Assembly: GCA_036877525.1 (NCBI GenBank)
Contig: JAZGTH010000088.1
Location: forward strand, 2,212,501-2,276,500
Length of the DNA: 64,000 nt
Direction: 5' to 3'
DNA from: Chromobotia macracanthus
Lineage: Eukaryota > Chordata > Actinopteri > Cypriniformes > Botiidae
Under the pieces are notes generated by a model. It saw only the letters and a list, made by a program, of their open reading frames with translations. It did no database searches and had not been told where the DNA came from. The position numbers were made by a program, and so were the translations under genes. This document shows positions 57,448-64,000 of this stretch, one piece after another (position 1 is the stretch's first letter; each line of letters starts with the position of its first letter).

Positions 57448-60213
57448 AAATCTGCACAGCACATTCCAGACCAGGTGCCGCCGCGCTGGTGGCGGGCTGG
57501 TTAATGATTTGCTAAATCTAAAGAGCTCTTTTCCTGTTGAACGGTTTATGCTAAATACGGTTGTTAGCTCTGCTCTTGTGGATGCCATTGTCTGCCCCTG
57601 GCTGGCTGTTCGTGGGGCATGTGAATAGGTTAGGTGGGGGCGGGGGGTATTTACAGTCAGTCGTTAATTATACAATGTGTCAGCTGGGGGGGGGGGCACT
57701 CAGTGACTTTGGTACTTTGGCCGACCCACTGTAAATGATAACTTCCTCTTTATGTCATTCCATAGACTTCATGCTCATTCTTCCTTAGGAAAACCAGAGG
57801 ACAATTTGGTCGCTCTGAGGTTGATTTCAGCTCGGCTCAGGAGATTTCATGGAGTTCTCAGTTATGATTTATTAAAGTATCAACTTTCTTGTAGATGTTT
57901 CTACTAAAAGTCCTTAGAAATACACAGAGAAATTAAGAAATTAGTTCATTGTTGATGTAGCAAAAGTAAAGAGCTGTAAGATTAATGAACATCTGCTTGG
58001 AGATTTTGAATACTTTCACAAATGAGTTTGAGACACAGTCGAGATCTTTTCTGAAGATCTGGGGAAGACATGCACAACTGTACTTGTACAGAACTTCTTG
58101 ATTCTGAGAAGAAAAAACAGAGGAGCTGAAGATTTAAGGAAAAGTCTAAATTTTTCTCCATTAATGGAGAACTCATTGAGATATTAAAGAGATCTGATTT
58201 AACGTCTCCTAATGCAATCTCTCAAGTCTTTCCTACAGCTTCAGATTAGATCCTAAAATGTCTACTGCTGTGCTCAGATTTGCCATTTTTCATCATATTC
58301 TTCTAAAACGAAATTATCTGAGATGCCAGCATAGCTCATTTTTACCACATAGCATTCTGTAGCTTTATAATCGTTCTGTATGTCAACAATTCTGCTTTTA
58401 TTTATCTGTAAATAAATAGGAGAAATGATGAGAAACATCTGAAACTGAAGTTAATGCTCACATGAAACATTTGAGAAGTCTCCTGAGTTCCTCTGAGCAC
58501 TAAACGTTTCCTCCGGGCATATTCAGAGAAATAAATCACTAACATTGACGCATCATTTGTTGTGACCTGACACACAGAATCGTGACATGTTGCAGGTCTA
58601 CAGGACGCGTTTATGTCTGTCCTGTTTGTGGTTGAGAGAAACATTTGACATTTCTGAGTCGAGCCATGTGTAGCTTTAGCCTTTCCTGTTGTGTTGCTCT
58701 TGTACTGTGTTTACACTGGCTGACAACCTCATACATCCAGTAGACGTGTGGGCTACGTGCCCAGTGCACTGTTTACATGATCTAGAGGTCCTGGCGATGG
58801 TGTTTCATATAATTTATATGGCCTTCTCCCCTTTCTGATCCCCACACAACATACAAAACTAGATTATTTTTTTCGTAGAAAACATGAGTGCTGTCTGCCT
58901 GTGCACAAAGCACCACTGGTGTGCTAGGCTGTTGTCAGGGTGTTGCTGTATGGTTGCCAAGGTGATCTTAATGTTTTTTGCATGTTGCTATAGGGTTGCA
59001 GCACATTGCTAATTGGTTTCTTGGATGTTCTGAGAAGATTTTAGTGTGTTGATAAGGATGTCCTAACTGGTTTCTAGGGCATTGCTAAGTGGTTGCTAAG
59101 TTGTTCTGGGTGCTTGTTAGGGCACTGTTTTGTTAGGGCATCTGTTTGTAAACATATAGAAATTAAATTAGCACACCTTAAAGGTAAGATTTTGGAGAGG
59201 CCACACCTCCTCCAATAGTGTGTAGAGGTATACAAATGCATAGTTTGACAGACAAGTAGGACATCCTATAATTTCATTCAGACCGAATGAAAAGATTGGA
59301 CAAACATTTTATGGTCCTGTGCCTTCCACAGAACATATATTATTGTTATATAAATATATTTAGAGCACTTAGTGATTGCTATCAGGATGTGAAAAGACTT
59401 TCAGCCAGCATGACAAAAATGTTTCCGGAAAAAAAACGTACCCTACTTTTAAACAAACTTCATGAATGAAAGTATCCCTCATGTCTGGAACACAAACAGA
59501 CAGTATCCGTCACTGACAAACGTCCATTAGATTTAGACTGTTATAATCAGATCTCTCAGACCCAATCAAACACAAATAATCTGCGTGACCTCCTTCAGGG
59601 ACTGAACTCAGACGAACAGATCTACAGATGTAAATTCCTCGACTCCCAGACTCCGAGTCTCTCTGTCGGCCATCCTGCTTCCCAAAAGTCTGCTGGACTT
59701 CCAGCCTGTGTTCCTCTAATTAGTCCTGTTTCCCCACCAGCCCTGACGACCAAGCGGGCTGTTTGCAGGGCTCCTCTGTGCAATCAACCTCAGAGCAAAA
59801 TCACTGCCCTTCTAGTCCTCTGTCCTACCCCCATCCATCCTTCCTTTTTCTCTGGGCTGGATTATTTATTTAGGAAGTTTTCTAACACGCAGTGACGCCT
59901 CTTATGTAAGTTAAAGATGCTTCTTTCCTTTCTTGTGTCTCTGGCCTGGCGTTCACCTTTTCCCTGAGTTGGTTCCGCTCTCTTGTCTTTTAAAGGGAGA
60001 TAATTGATATGCCCTGAATTCATGAGGCCATGTGTTCCTGCATGCTCATTTTGACGTTCTCTTTGTGTGCGCTCACTTTTTGTGCGCAGAAATATGAACA
60101 CAAGTGCATGCATGTGCGATTCTGAATGATCTGCGAAAGTCAAAAAGGAAAATAAGTGCAAAATAATTGCCTGTTTCCCCTTCATGTTTTCTCTTAAAAG
60201 AATCTGGTATATA
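57448..60213. other. Gene-free stretch
   Basis: No gene supported. It contains G runs (57633-57646 and 57685-57696), a degenerate GTTGCTA-type repeat at about 58915-59140, and a GC-richer unique block at about 59530-59830. Confidence 0.5.
58915..59140. repeat. Degenerate tandem GTTGCTA/GTTGCCAAGG repeat
   Basis: Units such as GTGTTGCTGTATGGTTGCC, GTTGCTATAGGGTTGC and GCTAAGTGGTTGCTAAG over about 225 bp. Confidence 0.65.
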
Positions 60214-60546
60214 CCCAGCTAACAATGTTAGGTTGTAAGAACGTTTCTGTAACATTTCCATTAAGCAACAAAAAACATTAAAAACATCATTTTGAAAGTT
60301 TTAGGAATGTTCAGAATGTGCAGTTTTTTAGACGTTCTGTTAACATTACTGCTTGGGTATACGAACGTTATTTGAACATTGTTTTAATTCTGTAAAATTT
60401 TTAATATGTTCCACTAACAACTTAAGAATAACATTGCTGATATGTATAATATACAAGATACATTACTGCAATAACGTTTCTTGATAACTTTGAGAGAACT
60501 TAAAGAACATTAGCCAACGTTCTGAGAATGTTCCCTGTTAGCTGGG
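60214..60546 (+). mobile_element. TACCCAGCTAAC inverted-repeat element, copy 17 (best-preserved)
   Basis: Forward orientation, 333 bp, flanked by TA on both sides. CCCAGCTAACAATG then TTAGGTTGTAAGAACG at the left, and GAATGTTCCCTGTTAG then CTGGG at the right. The outer 11 nt, CCCAGCTAACA and TGTTAGCTGGG, are perfect inverted repeats. Confidence 0.95.
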
Positions 60547-61417
60547 TAAGTCTGAATGCAACACTGGAGATTTTAAGAGTTTGGTGGATGTGTGTGATGT
60601 GCCGTGTGGTCTGTTCATTGTCTCTGTTTGTCTCTGGGTTTGTCGGATTGTGAGGTTAGTTTCCACAGGAAATGGCACACAAACTAAAGTTTCTCAGAAA
60701 CAAGCACAGCGATGTGCTTTCAAGCTGCTAACTGAGACATGTGTCCATATCCTGTGTGTGAGCATGAGCATGCAAATATACCTGCATACAAATCTCAATA
60801 TAAAATGAGTTTTTGTACAGACTTAAAGTTCTTTTAAGGGCTGTATCATTAAAATTGTTTGTGAATAAAAATACACTTAACTCTAACATACTATCCAACA
60901 GCAAACATCAAGGAGTTACCACCACAATGCATAACTACACCAAGTAACTCCTATGCCATGATTATGCTGCCAGGATAATGATTATGCCAGGATAATGTTA
61001 TATAAAAATATATTTACAACACTGAATGTTTCAAATATTTCAATAAAAAACCTTGTGAAATACCAGAAAACAGCTGTTTTTGTATACAACTGCCCTTTTT
61101 TAATAGAGGGTATATATGTGTTTTATAGTGTAATGTACTACCATTGTGATCAAAATAAAAACAACCAATGATTGCATTCGTGTCTTTTGTGATGACTTGG
61201 TGTTTTTGTACGTTTTGGTGTGTGTTATTGAGTGAAGGGGGAAGGGGAGGTGCAGAAGACGGGTGGAAGAGAAAAGACTTTGCAATTATGGAATTTCATC
61301 CCTCTTTCTGTCGGAAACTTAATCTTCCTCTGCCTTTAGTAAAGCCAGAGGCTCATTCAGGCAGGAATGTCAGGACGAGTTTTAGAATGTACTTTGAGTG
61401 TGCAGAGAGAGAGCAGG

Positions 61418-61640
<223 letters not shown>

Positions 61641-62831
61641 AGATTTTCATGGTATACGTTTACAACAGGGGAGGGAATTTTAATGCATACTTTTGGTCAC
61701 ATTATTTATAACTTTCAATTTTACCGTAATGTCTAATTTTGGATTTCATTCTGCAATACGGCCTGAAGCATGATCCACGAACATAAACCAGGCTAGCACA
61801 GATTCGTGTAGGTCATAATCCATAATGCAATACATATGTTTTTTCAGGTCAGCTATTGTCATGGTGGACCAGCAGTTTGAAAACAAACTTGGTGAGTTAG
61901 TTGAAGTCGACATGTTTACAGCTAGCTTCCTGAGTTCACTTAGGCATGTTCAGCAGAACCGTACAAGCACTTCTGGCTATGCAAGAGCCATTTCACGCAT
62001 CACTGTGTTCCAAACGTGTCCATGTGTCTGAGCATAATTCATTATGCAACGCAGGTACACTACTGCTCTGCCATACGTTTTGCTTTTCAGGGTGGAATAA
62101 TCTTGCTCATCTTGGTGAGCAAGTTAGTTAGTCAACATGTTCATAGCTACCGATCTGAGATTTGCAGATAACTCACCACAACAATACAAAAACTACAAAA
62201 CTATAATATAATACAATACAAAACTACAAAATACAAAAAAATGTTTGAAAATGTTTTTGGATTAACCAACCAAACAATCTCACAAAAAGTTCATTTTATT
62301 ATACCCAAGTAAACGTATTTTATACACTTAAGGTTCAGGGTTTAAGCAGTTTTTGTTAATGTTTTTTAAACAAAGTTTATAAGCATATATTTCTATTTGT
62401 AAGTATACTTGATATAATAAATACTTGTAAGTGTACTATTTCCAACACTACTTGGGACTAAATTGGCCCACATTTTAGTTTATCAAAGTATACTTAAAGT
62501 ATATTTTAAAGTAACAGCAGCAAACTTTTGAGAGATTTTCTGAGAAGTGCATAAGTATCTGAAAATATACTTGTTTTAGTATAAAGTACACTAATAGCAC
62601 ACTTAATAGACCAAACAGAACACACTTCTGTTTTGTAATGGCAAACACAATAGCTTAGTTTGTAACTAAATAGTTTTTTGTGCAACCAGGAGTTTTATAA
62701 AACTACAGGGACTGAACTGAAGCTGAGGGACAGAGCTGAACCCTGACTGTCAGAGGAACAGATAAAAACATGAGGATGAAACACAGATCATCGCCTCTCT
62801 CACTCCCTGCCCCCATCCTACACCTCATCCT

Positions 62832-62857
62832 GCTCTCTCTCTCTCTCTCTCTCTCTC
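62832..62857. repeat. (CT)n microsatellite
   Basis: About 13 CT units. Confidence 0.95.
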
Positions 62858-63066
62858 GCCGCACACATTGCTGTTTGATTGCTTAAGCCCAGTGGTCAGA
62901 CAATGGGCGTATAAAGAATGGGCCGCTTCCTTCCTTCCTGTTGAGTATTCTGCCTTGATGAGCACACTGAATAGATCTGGGCTTTAGAACAGCGTATGAG
63001 CGACGGGGCCCGGCTAAAACCAACAAAGAGACGCTCTGGGGGCTTTTCCAATTGCTCTGGTGCCTC

Positions 63067-63090
63067 GTCTCTCTCTCTCTCTCTCTCTCT
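63067..63090. repeat. (CT)n microsatellite
   Basis: About 12 CT units. Confidence 0.95.
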
Positions 63091-64000
63091 GCACTAATGC
63101 ACTCACTCTTTTTCAGGGTTTCTGTTCTGGTTTAATGTGTCTCTGGATCTGGGGGTCTGTTAATAAAAGAGCTGATTTGGAATTATTTGTTTCAATTCAA
63201 CTACTGAAAAGTGTTGTTTGTTGTTGTTGAGTGGTGTACGTACAACGAAAACTATTTTTGACACATTTTTATGGGTTCACACTGCAACAAGCATTTTTGA
63301 CTTTATTTTGTTCCACAGTTTTGCATTACATTTTATTGTTCTGTGCATTAAAATGTAAAAAAACTGTCCCTAATATTTTAATTCCTAGAATGTTGTCATT
63401 GTTAACACATTTAAAACAATACAAATTTATCTGAAAAGATATTAAAAGATATTAAGTTACAAATACTACATAAAGCAAGGTCATGGACTCGAATCAAACA
63501 TGTCCTTTAAATGCATAAATTAAATTCATAAATGTAAAATGCATATTTAATTATGTGCATTTTGATTTGCGCCATTGGCAGATTGAAGAATTAACTTTTG
63601 ACTGTCAGCCATTTTTGAAACGTATGAGACCGAAACCAACAATGGTTAAAACCGGCAGTGGTTATAAACATGACTTCACCATCTTTCCAGTACCATGGTA
63701 ACCTTCAGTTGCTTTTCTCTCAGTTGGTGTGTAGATCACCCTCTCTGATGTTAAATTCAGACTGTGGGTGGAAATAATCAATACCAGTTCAACCCACACA
63801 AAACCTCAATAGATGTGAACAAATATCCCAGAATGACAAGTTAAGTAACTTCCTCTTAGCCCGAATCATTGATACTTAAACGTTCCGACTTATTCAACAG
63901 TTAATACCAGTGTTAATTTTTAGGGGACAAAGTAAGTTTCATCCCGTCTGTTGTGTGTTTATTGAGGTCAGCCCTCCCCGCTCCTCATCTGACCTATTTC

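Larger units (their letters stand above)
61641..64000. other. Gene-free stretch at the right end
   Basis: No gene supported up to the window edge. CT tracts lie at 62832-62857 and 63067-63090. They bracket a GC-richer unique block (62858-63066) that contains GGTCAGACAATGGGCG and CGGGGCCCGGCTAAAACC. The rest is AT-rich. Confidence 0.5.

Noticed and set aside
57633..57696. G-quadruplex cluster
   Set aside because: The G runs are real, but they fall in two separate runs about 40 bp apart, so a stable quadruplex is speculative.

Overview
This is a vertebrate genomic window, almost certainly from a teleost and probably a cyprinid-type fish. The genes are split by GT-AG introns, the intergenic DNA is AT-rich and loaded with short inverted-repeat transposon relics, tRNA-type SINE tails and simple repeats, and CpG-rich DNA is confined to promoters. 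Four protein-coding genes can be reconstructed exon by exon. All four are ordinary, conserved vertebrate genes. Only the first is cut by the window edge.

Layout. (1) 1-3331, plus strand: the last three exons of a Mnx-family homeobox gene, most like the mnx2 type, with the homeodomain split by an intron after homeodomain residue 44. (2) 3332-11576: the mnx 3' end, then AT-rich intergenic DNA with a few sequence-complex blocks that could be enhancers, plus mobile-element relics. (3) 11577-14606, minus strand: stk16, a complete 306-residue NAK-family kinase in seven coding exons, with a CpG-rich promoter region at about 14985-15600. (4) 15996-21706, minus strand: a complete 449-residue alpha-tubulin in the canonical 1+3 exon layout (ATG-only first exon) with a TATA box, closest to the TUBA4A/TUBA8 group. 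(5) 21707-24329: the divergent promoter interval. (6) 24330-31456, plus strand: ndfip2, complete, 236 residues in seven coding exons, a three-pass membrane adaptor for NEDD4-family ubiquitin ligases. (7) 31457-64000: the ndfip2 3' region and about 30 kb in which I can support no coding gene. It contains transposon relics, microsatellites and scattered GC-rich unique blocks.

The genes do not form a functional pathway. They are neighbours: a motor-neuron/pancreas transcription factor, a Golgi-associated kinase, a cytoskeletal subunit and a ubiquitin-ligase adaptor. Next to each other, stk16 and an alpha-tubulin match the human 2q35 neighbourhood (STK16-TUBA4A), supporting orthology of both, although their relative orientation appears different here.

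The most striking structure outside the genes is one dispersed inverted-repeat family of about 0.3 kb, with ends TACCCAGCTAACA / TGTTAGCTGGGTA and internal AACGTT palindromes. I count 17 copies in 64 kb, in both orientations, several flanked by TA on each side. I also found a 41-bp-arm hairpin element at 34865-35038, a pair of adjacent hairpins inside ndfip2 intron 1, and a roughly 220-bp purine-only-like GA tract near 61.4-61.6 kb. I did not find a convincing new biological system. The candidate enhancers are inference and need cross-species alignment.
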